A program made the position numbers and the translations under genes. Below, piece after piece: positions 47,735-58,332 of a DNA stretch of 64,000 bases; position 1 is the first letter of the stretch, and the number at the start of each line of letters is the position of its first letter. Location: contig JAKSZP010000014.1 of the NCBI GenBank assembly GCA_022478985.1, forward strand, positions 186,001-250,000, written 5' to 3'. Below the pieces are notes generated by a model. It searched no databases. It was not told the origin of the DNA and saw only the letters and a list, made by a program, of their open reading frames with translations. This DNA comes from Massospora cicadina. Lineage: Eukaryota; Entomophthoromycota; Entomophthoromycetes; Entomophthorales; Entomophthoraceae.

Positions 47735-49695
47735 TGTAATGAGTGTCTATAACTCTCCTGTTCCCAGCGTGGCAGTGCTCAGTGCGCAGGCCCAACACCA
47801 GGGAACTAGCCATTAAAATTAAAATCATTATTGCCCAGCAGAGGGTGCTGGAGCAATAATAATTCAAGCAAAGAAATGCTAAAGATAACCAGCCGAAAAT
47901 TGTTGCAGTGCACATAGAGAAATGGGGTAAATGACCCAGGTTGGAGGGGACCTGGACAAACAAATGGTGCATGAGGTGATAACCTTACAGTGTTTAAAAT
48001 GGCAAGTTGAATGGAGTGTGAGACCTCCTTGAAGGGGTCTGCACACATGAACGTTTGAAATAATGTAAAAATGGTAACAAACAGGGGAATTTTATTTGGG
48101 AAGTCAACCAACAAGGATATTGGTCATGGAAAACCTATTTAAACTCAAATGGGGGAATAGGGGTTATGCTGCAGTGGGCCCAAGCACTGACCCACCAATA
48201 GGGCAACACTGCCATCCAAATTAGTTGAATAGACTGAAACTGAATTCACTCAAGTGATTGATTGAAGTTGGATTCAACTTGAGTGCATTATTTCATAAAT
48301 GGAATGGGTTTTGAAACCCCGTTCCCCCAAAAATGAATTGAACCATCCACATTCATTTAGTAGACCATTCATTTTAATGCCTGTCCCAACGTCAGGGGCT
48401 GGACACATGGCACCCCACTAGTACCAACCTGGGCATATTTTGCCCATACCCAGCGTTGGTATAGGGTATGCTTCAGGTCTGGGAGTGTAAGTCCCGGGAA
48501 TATCCTCTGGGTGTTGACCGGGTCATTTTCCCATTTCTGAGTAAGAAGGCGCCAAAGAGGATGGCTGTATCCCTCATTACTCAGAGCAATCTTGCTCACA
48601 TATTAGATGAGCACTGGGTAACAGCTCTCCCACTTTGGATCCCGTTTCCAGTACCCACACTAACCTCAGCAGAACTGTTATGAGGAATTAGTGATTTCTG
48701 CATCAAGATTGCCAAAATAAACTTGATTGTAACCAATTTGAGCAGCAATACACCCAATGCTTGGATTTTAAATGGTCAAAAAGGTATGAAGACTGATCTA
48801 TTGGCTGGAATGCCCAACGATTGTGCTTCAATTAACATGATAATCGGAAAAATCTCTCCCCTCTCAAAACTGTCAGGCATCACCCCTGATGGACAGCTTC
48901 CTGCTGACAAATTGGGTGTTGCACCTGATACAATGCCATTGACTGAAAAAACAGCCCAGCGACTGAACATGGGTGGGTTGGGCATCCCAAACCCATTCCC
49001 AACCAAATGGGCCCACCCCTATGTGGGGTGGCCTTGGGGGATTCCCACCGCTCGTCGGGCTAAATGCCATCATGCCAACTGTCAGAAATGTAGTCGAGCC
49101 TTGGTTCAGGCATTTGAGGTTGAACTGACAGTGACTCAGCCTGCCACCAAATTTTGCAATGACGGTTTCCAAGGAACTAAATTACTCATTCCCAAATAAT
49201 TCACTGGCTAGGTCAAATTTGAGGGACCTGATCCCAGCTTTGTTTTCCCCCAAATCAACTACTATTTAATCAGTTGCATCGCACTGAGAAAATTGTTGGT
49301 CAATTTTCTTTCCTAAATTTCCATTAAAAATTCTTCCCAAAAATTAGTTTTTACATGCTAAAAATTAAGCCACCTTAACCGCTGATGTTCTCATACCCCT
49401 TGGGGTTAACGGCCATGTGTATCTGGTACTTTATTCTGTGCTTATATGAAATTCTGGATCACCAGCAGATATTGGTGTAACTTTTTTCTGGTTCCATATT
49501 CATCATATCAGCAGAAGTGCCTCGGGCATTCTGGTTTGCTATTCGGATGCTCTGGCATCTGGGATGGCAGGCCAGTCTAATTCTTACTTGCTGTTCGCCT
49601 GACAGGGAGGCCCTGTAATTTCACCTTCTGGGCCTCCTGGCACCCAGCCTTGTCCTTGGGGTCAGTCCCTACTATGATAAAATGGGACCAAGACA
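47735..49695 (-). repeat. family B solo LTR with a nested solo LTR, duplication AACAG
   Basis: Flanks are AACAG at 47730-47734 and 49696-49700. The sequence aligns with the LTR at 54234-57824 once the insertions at 48486-49604 and 54775-57466 are removed. The minus orientation is set by the other copy, where a purine-rich tract precedes the start. It is about 840 bp without the nested LTR. Confidence 0.85.
48486..49604 (+). repeat. family A solo LTR, duplication GGGAG
   Basis: 1119 bp, TGTAAG to CTGACA, with GGGAG on both flanks (48481-48485 and 49605-49609). The family B copy at 57715-57770 shows the same site without insertion, giving an independent empty-site check. It contains the longest open frame in a family A LTR (48723-49199, 158 codons). 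Confidence 0.93.
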
Positions 49696-49759
49696 AACAG
49701 CACCAAAATATTCCAACATCAAGTTAGTTGCAAGTTAATTTGTAGTTGGTCTAGCCCAA

Positions 49760-50922
49760 TGTTGGGATTTTTGCCCATATTCCCAGCCTGCTAAATTACC
49801 TGGTGTTGCTAAGGGAAAATTCCCTAAAGTGAAGTGAATCAGAAATCAGTTGGCCCAAATTTTTGGAGGAACTATGTTTGGGGGATTTTGGGATATTTGC
49901 CTGGTCATATCCATCAGGGATTGACCCAAATGAATACCTAATATCTCATCAGGTGGAGTGTCTGACGAAGTAGGGGCATCTGATAGTGATTAACTATCAG
50001 GTGTATTGATTGGGATCAGTTGGGTTTTATCACCAACTGATTGAGAATGAATAGTGAGTTTCGAGGCAAGTGATGCCACCTGCAACTAGCAAATTGATTG
50101 GTTGGTCAAGTGACCTGCCATAATGGGTAGAAAGTCCCTTTACCTAAGCAGGTCGCTATCCAATTATGGTTGGTTTGCTTATATTGAGAGGAAAATGTTA
50201 GGGACACGTTTCTGACTCTTTTCCATTTGAGGTCTCAATGATGTCCAATGACGGAATCCTAGCCAGGATGGGGAAGACCATCGCTGCTGAGATGAAGAAG
50301 GGTGATTCAACGGCAATGGCTGCTGTTTCATCAAAGAGGCGTCAACTGAGGGTTAGACGGCTGAATCCCCTACTATATAATTCCCCTAGGATTAACTATA
50401 ATAAAAACATTATCATTATCAAAAGTGTTATTGCCAATATTATTAGTATTATTAGCATTAGTAATATTGTAAATTTGGTTATAGTTAGACTATCAGCATC
50501 CAGTGTGAAGTTCCATTTCAAGGATATTATTGCAGAAGGCAATAATTGGAAGACTCTCAGAGAGAAGAGTAGAGATCTGAGCGGGGATCTATAGAAAAAG
50601 GGAACCACAAATCAGGGATAGCTGCCAACTGTGTGTTGGGACAAAAGAGAATGTCATCAGGAGATCTGGATGAAGATCAAGTGGACAGTAATATAGGGAA
50701 CAAATCCCTACTAGTACGACTTATCAAGTATTTAATCAGAAGTACTGGCCAAAGCGTTGGGCCAAATAATAGTTCAAACTCAACTATGGATAATAGTCTC
50801 CATATTATTATTGGATATTATATTCTATACAACGCGGAATGCATGAGGAAACTGAGCCTGTGCAGTAGTAAAAAGGTTACTGGGTTGACAATCAATAATT
50901 AACCCTTAAGTAAATTTTTACA
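49760..50922. mobile_element. LTR-like insertion S in repeat H
   Basis: 1163 bp, TGTTGG to TTTACA, flanked by CCCAA (49755-49759) and TCCAA (50923-50927). Copy 2 of repeat H reads straight across the site (CCAACCCAACCATGC near 53593). A 118-codon frame (50238-50594) starts MMSNDGILARMGKTIAAEMK and then becomes Ile/Asn/Ser-rich; I do not recognise it. Likely a solo LTR of a further family. Confidence 0.7.
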
Positions 50923-51180
50923 TCCAACTATGCAAAAACTCCTTAATGCCAAAAACCCAAAAAGGATGAACAGGTAAGTGAGGTAGCAACCCTGAACACA
51001 ATCTTTATTTTTATTCTCAAAATAAAATGGGCCCAACAAGAAGAGTTTGTCTGAGAAGCAACTGACAATGCTCCTCAGGGAGCTCAGGGTAGAGAATTAT
51101 GAAGTGAGCTTCAAAATTGTGGTGCAACTTTTTTAGGCTGCCCTTCAAGAACTCATGTGAACCATTAATTAGGTTTATAT

Positions 51181-51198
51181 TAGCCTAATCAATAATTC
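51181..51198. other. empty site matching retroposed tail copy e
   Basis: TAGCCTAATCAATAATTC in copy 1 of repeat H is continuous, where copy 2 (53860-53922) has the same target twice with a 31-nt insert between. Confidence 0.85.
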
Positions 51199-51321
51199 AG
51201 GTGAGGCACAACCCAGTACCCAAACTTGACCAAAAAAACTTTTTAAAAGGAGGCAACTTGAGTTTCAGAAAATCCAAACCTGAGTCAAAATGCAATGATC
51301 AAGAAAATCTTGATTGTTACA

Positions 51322-51779
51322 TAACCTCCACTAGTGAAGGGCCCTTCCAAAGAGGGGCCCCACAGCAGGAGGCCACCACTATGTGGGCTTCCTGAGGTGA
51401 GTTACCTTGAGCCCCAGAAAATTAGCCTGAAGAAATTCTGGGCCCCTCATGGAAAAAGACAAATGGTGAGGGTAAATTGGGACTGGGCTGACAGAATCAG
51501 CTTACCTGGCATGAAGAAGAATGACCATTGCTTGGCTGTGGTGTGCCCTCTTCCCACATTCCAGTTGGCAATGGTCTTCCCATCTCAACCAGGAAGACAC
51601 TTTCTCTAACTAATGTGCAGGAGGGGCGTGCTGTCCAGTGCAGCTGGACGGCTGTCCCCTTCCCAGGTAGACTGTCTGTTGTTGAGGGAGCCCTGCTGGG
51701 ACAGGTCCCCTAAATGCCAACCAAATCCCTGGTGAGAGGAGACCCCCACCGGGACTCCCGGCTGACAATCACTTTGGGT
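51322..51779. other. unassigned GC-richer sequence
   Basis: Overlapping open frames at 51334-51609 and 51528-51713 and the opposite strand (51606-51794) exist, but none has a motif I can name. Probably internal sequence of a retroelement. Confidence 0.3.
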
Positions 51780-51784
51780 CCAGG

Positions 51785-52552
51785 TGTTGGACATTTGCCC
51801 TCAAAGCTGAAAAATAAGAATGTTTTGGGTCAAATTCAGCTGAAAAGGGGAAAGTTGGCCATTTACAATTCTACAATGTTAATAAGAGCAATTTTAATAA
51901 TAAGGATGATGATGATGATATTGAGGATATTGGCCCAAAGACCATGGACAATTCTCAGTGGAACTCTGTTAATCAGGGTAACACCATTCCTAAACCTGCA
52001 TGGGCAATAAACGTAAAATTGAGCAGTTGGATTACTCTGACCATGTGATGGACTGTGGGGCAACCATTGGAAGGCACGCCCCCTGCCACAAACAGGTCCT
52101 TCCAAGCACCTACGCGGGCACCACCCCCTCTTATAGGCATGGCGGAGGTCCCACAAAGTGAAAGTATTTTAGCAAGAAATGATTGGTTAAAATACATCAA
52201 AACATTACCACATGGGTACATTCTGCCCCAAAACCCCATCCCATCTGTTTAATGCCAACAATTAACTCAAAATTTCCCAAGATCTGATAGGATAGTATAC
52301 CCTACTTCCTAATTTGTTATACATCTAAGCTATTCCAAACCTATCTTCAAATTCCCCCTGGCTTTCAATGCTTTTAAATACTGATCAGTCAAATATTGAA
52401 AAAGATCACTTTTTCTCTTTTACCCCGCATTACTAATAAAACACATAAAAAACCCAAGTTTTTATTAGTGTATATGTATTAAATTTTAACAAAACTTTTG
52501 TGGGATCCAGTGACATAAGCACCAGCAAGCACCTATAAGCTGGATTCCTAAA
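51785..52552 (+). repeat. family C solo LTR 1, duplication CCAGG
   Basis: 768 bp, starting TGTTGG and ending CCTAAA, with CCAGG at 51780-51784 and 52553-52557. It aligns with 52814-53554 (for example AATAAGAATGTTTTGGGTCA). Its end GCACCAGCAAGCACCTATAA resembles the LTR end near 58277, which sets the plus orientation. Confidence 0.88.
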
Positions 52553-52813
52553 CCAGGATGCGCATTCTTTCACCAGTTCCCACCAGTACTGGTTTCTTGA
52601 CAACTGGGATCTAAGTGACCACTGAGGTCAGCCAAACTGGGGATTGGTGGCGTGCAGATGCACATTGACATCAGAATACTCAACCATCAGAAATGTCCCA
52701 GTTTCTGACCACCATAAAAATGCAAATAGATTTGGTGCAAAGACAGAACCAGAAACACCAACATCAGGCCAATAGATAGATTTGTTGCACTGACAGCACC
52801 AAAATACCAACAT

Positions 52814-53554
52814 TATTAGACATTTGCCCTCCCAGTTGCAAAAGAAAAATGTTTTGGGTCAGAATCCACTGAAAAAGGGAAATGTTGGCCATTTACTAGT
52901 TTGCAATGTTGTTCTGCTTGATTTAAATAATGATAATGCTGATATCGGCCAAAAGACCCTGGCCAATTCTTGGTGGAACCCCATTAATTGTGGTAACACC
53001 ATTTTGAAACCTGCATGGGCAAAAACATAAAATTGAGCAGTCAGATTACTTCAACCGCATGATGGACCATGGGTGACTCTTGGAAGGTACTTCTCCAACC
53101 ACAACCAGGTCCTTCAAAGCATCTATGCGGGGACCACCCCTTTTATAGGCTTGGTGGGGGTCCCCCAAGATGCAATTAATTTCTCAAATGGGGATTGGCT
53201 GAAGTTTATAAAATCGTTACATCACGGGTACATTTTGGCCAAAAAAATTCCCTGCCATCATTCAGCCAAGATGGAGTTAGTATCTCAAGCTTCAATAGGC
53301 TGCTCCCCCATATTTCATAATTTGGACTAGGCTAAGCTATTCTGAACATACCCTGAATTCGCCTCAACCCTTGAACAGTTTAAATACTGAAAGGTCAGAT
53401 TTTGATGGGAGTCATTTTTCACTTTTATCACGCTAATAATAAAAATTATAAAAAACCCAATTTTATTAGTGCTAATATTTAATTTTAATTACAAACTCTG
53501 TGGAATCCAGCAGGTAATAAGCACCAGTGAGCAGATATCAGCTGGGTTCCTACA
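52814..53554 (+). repeat. family C solo LTR 2, duplication AACAT
   Basis: 741 bp, start worn (TATTAG against TGTTGG), end CCTACA. AACAT lies at 52809-52813 and 53555-53559. Copy 1 of repeat H near 49712 reads across the site as CCAACATCAAGTTAGTTG, so the insertion is confirmed by a paralogous empty site. Confidence 0.9.
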
Positions 53555-53875
53555 AACATTAAGTTGGTTGTAAATTGATTTGTGGTTGGTCCAACCCAAC
53601 CATGCAAAAACTCCTTGATGCCCAAAACCTTAAAAGGATGAACAGGTAAGTGAGGTAGTAACCCTGAACACAACCTTTATTTTTATTCTTAAAATAAAAA
53701 TGGCCCACCAAACAGAGACTTTTGAGAAGCAACCAACAATGCTCCTCAGGAGGGAGGAGCATAGGGGAGAAGAATTTCAACGTGAGCTTTGGATTTGGTG
53801 ACACACCTTTTTATGTTTGCCCTTTGGGACCTCACCCAAACCATTGATTAGGCTCAAATAAGCCTAATCAATAAT

Positions 53876-53906
53876 CCTGGGTTGGGACCATCTAGTACTA
53901 AAAAAA
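53876..53906 (+). mobile_element. ultrashort retroposed tail, copy e (31 nt)
   Basis: CCTGGGTTGGGACCATCTAG then TACT and oligo-A, between AAGCCTAATCAATAAT at 53860-53875 and 53907-53922. The paralogous empty site is at 51181-51198. Confidence 0.92.
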
Positions 53907-54774
53907 AAGCCTAATCAATAATTTGGGCAAGGAAAAACCCAGTGCACAAACTTGACCAAAAACAATATTATAAAACAATTTGACTTGGGATTCAGAAAAT
54001 CTGAACCTGAGTCAATATGTAATGATCAAGAAAATCTCAATTGTTACACTCTGGTCAAATTATGGTGGAATCCTTTAAATTTAAGTAAACCTTCTACTCT
54101 GAAACTCCATCCAAAAACCCTAGATTTTGGCTCCCCGGCTCCTCCAAACCTCCAGCAAAATAGGCCAAATGGCCTGGAGCTCCAATAAAGCATCTGCTTG
54201 AATTTGATGTAACTTCCTAAAGGGAAAGAAACCTGTCAGGAGAGTGTCTATAACTCCATAGCACCAGCATGGTGGTGCACGTTGAACAGGCCCAACGCAA
54301 GGGAATTAGTCATCAGTATTAAAGGAAGGATAGCCCCGCAGATGGTGCTTGAATTAAAGTAACATAGGGTGAGGGTGTTTAACACTGTAAAGGTTAATAG
54401 AGATCAAACCTACAACAAGACTTGGATGGGCCCCAAAGGGGTGTCCATATCCAAGCTTTGATCAGAGCTAGAGTGCTTGGGTGCCTTGTTCTGGAGGGAA
54501 CCAGGGCGGCCCAGTGGTGCCCCTGATGCAATTGTAATTTTAATGCAAATAAATTGGCTAACGTTGTTCAAGATCTCCTTGAAGAGGTCCTCGCACAGGT
54601 TCGCCAAAGTTAACATAAATAAACATAAATTAACGGAGGGTTTTTATCAAGGTTAAAGATGACCAACAAGAAAGGTTGGTCTCAAGAAAACATATTTAAG
54701 TCAATTTAGGGAAATCATCAATTGGGAAAGTGGTACTAAGCCCTGGTGCACCAATAAGTGCACACTTCCATCAG

Positions 54775-55693
54775 TGTAAGTCCCAGTGAACATCTCTCTG
54801 GGCGTCAATCAGGCCATCATTCCATTCCTGCGCAAGAAGGTACCAAAGAGGATGGCCATACCCCTCATTACTCAGGGCAATCTCGCTCACATGGTAGACG
54901 AACACTGGGTAATAGCCCCTCCGCTTTGGATCCTTCTTCCAGTATCCGCACTCTCCTTGGCAGAACTGTTATGAGGATTCAGTAAAATCTTCGCTGAGAT
55001 CGCCAAAATGGAATCATTTACAACTAATTCAAGAGGCAATCAGCCCAATACTTGGATTTCAAATGGTTAAAAAGGTATGAAGACTGAGCTATCAGCTGGA
55101 ATGCCCAATGGTTGTGATTCAGTTTACACAATGATCGAAAATCCCCCCTCCCAAATCAGTCAGGCATCACCCCCAATGGGCAGATTCCTGCAGGCAAATT
55201 GGGCGTTGTGCCTGACGCAATACCACTGACTGCAACTCGGTTCACCGCCAAATTTTGCAATGTCAGTCCCCAGGGAACTAACCCGCCCATTCCCAAATAG
55301 TTCACCACTTAGGTCAAACTGACCGCAACTCAGCCTGCCACCAAATTTTGTGATGTCAGTCCCCAGGGAACTAACCTGCTTATTTCCCAAATAATTTGCC
55401 GCTGAGGTTGAACTTGCAAAACCTGATCCCTGCTTGTTTTCCCTCAAAATTGACGACTATTTAATCAGGTGCATCACAATGAGAAAATTGTTGGTCGATT
55501 CTCCTTCCTTAAATTTTCCAATAAAAACAACTTCCCCCAAAATCCCGTTTTTATCAGTTGAGAATTAAGCTCCCTTCCAGTTCCATATTTGTCATACCAG
55601 CAGCAGTGCCTCTGGCATTCTGGTTTGCCTTTTGGGTGCTCTGGCATCCAGGCTGGCAGGCCAGTATAATTCTTACTTGCTGTCTGCCTGACA
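54775..55693 (+). repeat. 5' LTR of TE4
   Basis: 919 bp, TGTAAG to CTGACA. No TGGTGC-type primer site is visible directly after it, so the deletion may have removed it. Confidence 0.88.
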
Positions 55694-55862
55694 TACTTGA
55701 CCAACCATCAATTTCTACCATTTCCGCCTTTCTCATAGATATTGGCACAGCAATGGTCCCTTCTTTCCAACTGAATCATGCCGTAAAGAAGATTATTCCT
55801 ACCCACATTAGTCCCGTCCCACTCAAAACTCCAAACCCATACCCCATAGTTGCCGTGGTATC

Positions 55863-56550
55863 TTGCCCATGTCAGTAGGGTCTGACATCTCAACTTGCAA
55901 TGAGTTTATTCCCCAAAGCCCAGTAGTTTCCCAGATGTCGCCCTTCAAAGGTGCAATTCCCATGGAACTGGAACTGATCATTGTCAAAAATGGGGAAGAG
56001 GCTGAGGAAGAGGTTATCCTGACATTTCAGAAATCGCGACGTTCCATCCAATATCACATGGCTTGGAAAGGATATCTGGCCTATGAGAAAAGTTGGGGCA
56101 AGGCGCGCAATTGCGCGAATTGCATGAACCTGGTCAAAGCTTTCCACATATCCCACCCCAAGATTCTCCGTTTCCTCCAAAGCCCAGTAGTTTCCCAGCT
56201 GCCACCTTTCAAAGGTGCAATTCCCATGGAACTGAAACAAATTATTGTCAAAAATGGGGAAGGGGCCAAGGAAGAGGCTATCCTGGCATCCCAGAAATCG
56301 TGACGTTCCATCCAATATCTCATGGCTTGGAAAGGATATCCGGTCTATGAGAAAAGTTGGGGCAAGACGCGCAATTGCATGAATTTCATGAACCTGATTG
56401 AAGCGCTCCACATATCCCACCCCAAGATTCTCCATATCCCCCAAAAACCTGCATCAGTAATGGCAATAAAGTTACCCAAGGCGCACAAGAATGTGGCTCT
56501 CATACAGTTTCCCAGTGATGAGGCTCTTCTCTTGGAAAAAGGAAAGGGTA
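55863..56550 (+). pseudogene. TE4 Pol C-terminus with duplicated chromodomain
   Basis: Two chromodomain copies in tandem. The first (about 55925-56160) has ELIIVKNGEEAEEE then RSIQYHMAWKGYLAYEKSWG; the second (about 56190-56430) has RSIQYLMAWKGYPVYEKSWG. The repeat period is 264 bp, exactly 88 codons, so the frame is kept. The first copy reads on into the second until a TGA at about 56300, where the first has CGA. After it the frame is open to the end of pol (PKAHKNVALIQF) and into the LTR. Chromodomains read histone methyl-lysine and direct chromovirus integration. Two in a row is unusual. Confidence 0.85.
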
Positions 56551-56551
56551 A
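56536..56551 (+). other. polypurine tract of TE4
   Basis: GAAAAAGGAAAGGGTAA directly before TGTAAGT at 56552, the same as at 4923-4940. Confidence 0.75.
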
Positions 56552-57466
56552 TGTAAGTCCTGGTGAACGTCCTCTGGGCGTCTATTGGGCCATCTTTCCA
56601 TTCCTGAGCAAGAAGGTACCAAAGAGGATGGCCATACCCCTCATTAATCAGGGCGATCTCTCTCACATGGTAGACAAGCGCTGGGTAATAGCCCTTCCAC
56701 TTCAAATCCTGCTTCTGGTACCCACACTCTCCTTAGCAGAACTGTTATGAGGAATCAGTAAAATCTGCGCTGAGATCGCCAAAATGGAATCGATTGCAAC
56801 TAATTCAAGTGGCAATCAGCCCAATACTTGGATTTCAAATGGTCAAAAAGGTATGAAGACCAAGCTATTGTCTGGAATGCCTGACGGTTGTGATTCAGTT
56901 TACAAAATAATCAAAAATCCCCCCTCCCAAATCTGTCAGGCATCACCCCTGATGGGCAAATTCCTGCCAGCAAATCAGGCATTGTGCCTGATGCAATGCC
57001 ACCGACCACAACTCAGTTTGCCGCTGAATTTTGTGATGTTGGTCCCCAGGGAACTAACCCGTCCATTCCCAAATAGTTCACCGCTTAGGTTGAACTGACC
57101 GCAACTTGGCCCACCACCAAATTTTGCGATGTCAGTTCCTAGGGAACTAACCCACCCATTTCCCAAATAATTCGCCACTTAGGTCAAACTTGCGGAATCC
57201 AATCCCAGCTTGTTTTCCCTCAAAATTGATGACTATTTAATAAGGCACATCGCACTGAGAAAATTGTTGGTTGATTCTCCTTACTTAAATTTTCCAATAA
57301 AAACAACTTCCCCCAAAATCCTGTTTTTATCTGTTGAGAATTAAGATCCCTAGTTCCATATTTGTTATAACAGCAGCAGGGCCTCTGGCATTCTGTTTTG
57401 CCACTTGGATGCTCTGGCATCTGGGCTGGCAGGCCAGTCTAAATATTACTTGCTGTCCGCCTGAAA
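56552..57466 (+). repeat. 3' LTR of TE4
   Basis: 915 bp; terminal CTGAAA for CTGACA. Same internal deletion as the 5' LTR. Confidence 0.88.
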
Positions 57467-57829
57467 ATCAGACTGGGTAATATACTTTGATATCAACTGA
57501 AATTGAGTGATAGATTGAAGTCAAAGCCAACCTAAGTTGGAAATTTTATAAATTGAATGGGGTTTGAACCCCGTTAACTGAGTAACTGAATTGAACCATC
57601 ATAGGTTAAGTGGTAGCACATCTGTTTTAACGCTATGGCCGTTACATATGGCTGGGCAGGTCGAGCTCCCTCTGAACCAACCTGAACATATCTGGGCAGC
57701 ACCCACCGTTGGTCCAAGGTGTGCCTTAAGTCAGAAAGGTCCTGTAGCTTGACCCTTTTTGACTCTTGATGCCCAGCCTTGTCTTGGCCATTGACCCCTT
57801 CAATAAAGTCTTGTGAACATGACAAAACC

Positions 57830-58314
57830 TCCTTTTAAAAGCCTGGAGGAGGTTCAAGGGGGTTAAAAATATTTTAACCACTCACCCCTTAGGAGCTCAG
57901 GTAATCGTCCCAACAAACTATATGTACAAAATGTCTGATTGGCGGTATTACGTTAAAATTCTCCTGAATGGTTATGTCATTCCAAAGGCTGATTTATCAT
58001 AAAAATTAAGCTTTACCAATTTAAATCAAGATAATTACAGCTTGACCTGAATTTTTCTCGCCCCTCATTATTAACCTTAAAATATCATATATACTAAGAG
58101 ATGACATTCTAACAAGGGTTCTCTTTTCCAGATCCTCAATTATTACTATTAATAAAAAAATATATAAATTCAATTTCCCTTTGTAATTAATAACATTTCC
58201 TTTTATAAAATTTTAAATAGCAGTCAAGAGCTATAAACCTCCTGCAACTACCCTATTGTTAAAATCCATTGTAATCAGCACCTGTGAGCACTTACCAATG
58301 CCAAGATTCCAACA
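57830..58314 (+). repeat. 5' LTR end of a gypsy-type element (start unresolved)
   Basis: Ends GATTCCAACA at 58314, followed by AG and a primer-like TGGTACTCACTACAGG at 58317-58332. The last 40 bases resemble the ends of the family C LTRs. The family B LTR interrupts or borders the left side. Confidence 0.5.
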
Positions 58315-58332
58315 AGTGGTACTCACTACAGG

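Larger units (their letters stand above)
47634..51321. repeat. repeat H, copy 1, split by two LTR-type insertions
   Basis: Pieces 47634-47734, 49696-49759 and 50923-51321 align in order with 52694-52813 and 53555-54048 (for example CCAGTTTCTGACCA.CATAAA and GGATGAACAGGTAAGTGAGG). Probably an old LTR, since both copies end TTGTTACA, but no target duplication was found. It gives the background against which later insertions are read. Confidence 0.6.
52553..54050. repeat. repeat H, copy 2, split by family C LTR 2
   Basis: Left part from about 52694, right part 53555-54048, aligned with copy 1 at 47634-51321. The sequence left of 52694 (52558-52693) is unassigned. Confidence 0.55.
54775..57466 (+). 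mobile_element. TE4: deletion-derivative family A element, duplication ATCAG
   Basis: Two family A LTRs (54775-55693 and 56552-57466) surround only 858 bp. ATCAG lies at 54770-54774 and 57467-57471. Gag, protease, RT, RNase H and the integrase core are gone; what remains is the chromodomain end of pol, the polypurine tract and the LTRs. Both LTRs lack the same roughly 200-bp segment present in the solo copies, so the pair comes from one integration event. Mobilisation would need proteins in trans. Confidence 0.9.
54234..57824 (-). repeat. family B solo LTR holding TE4, duplication AAACC
   Basis: Flanks are AAACC at 54229-54233 and 57825-57829. The minus-strand start is TGTCATG, preceded by a purine-rich AAAAGGAGGTTT, and the end is CTGACA. 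It is about 890 bp after removing TE4 (54775-57466). A minus frame at 57825-57574 contains DLRHTLDQRWVLPRYVQV, discussed in the findings. Confidence 0.9.

Noticed and set aside
55863..56303. A host chromodomain protein gene
   Set aside because: It lies inside TE4 between LTRs and matches the pol end of the element at 4586-4943.
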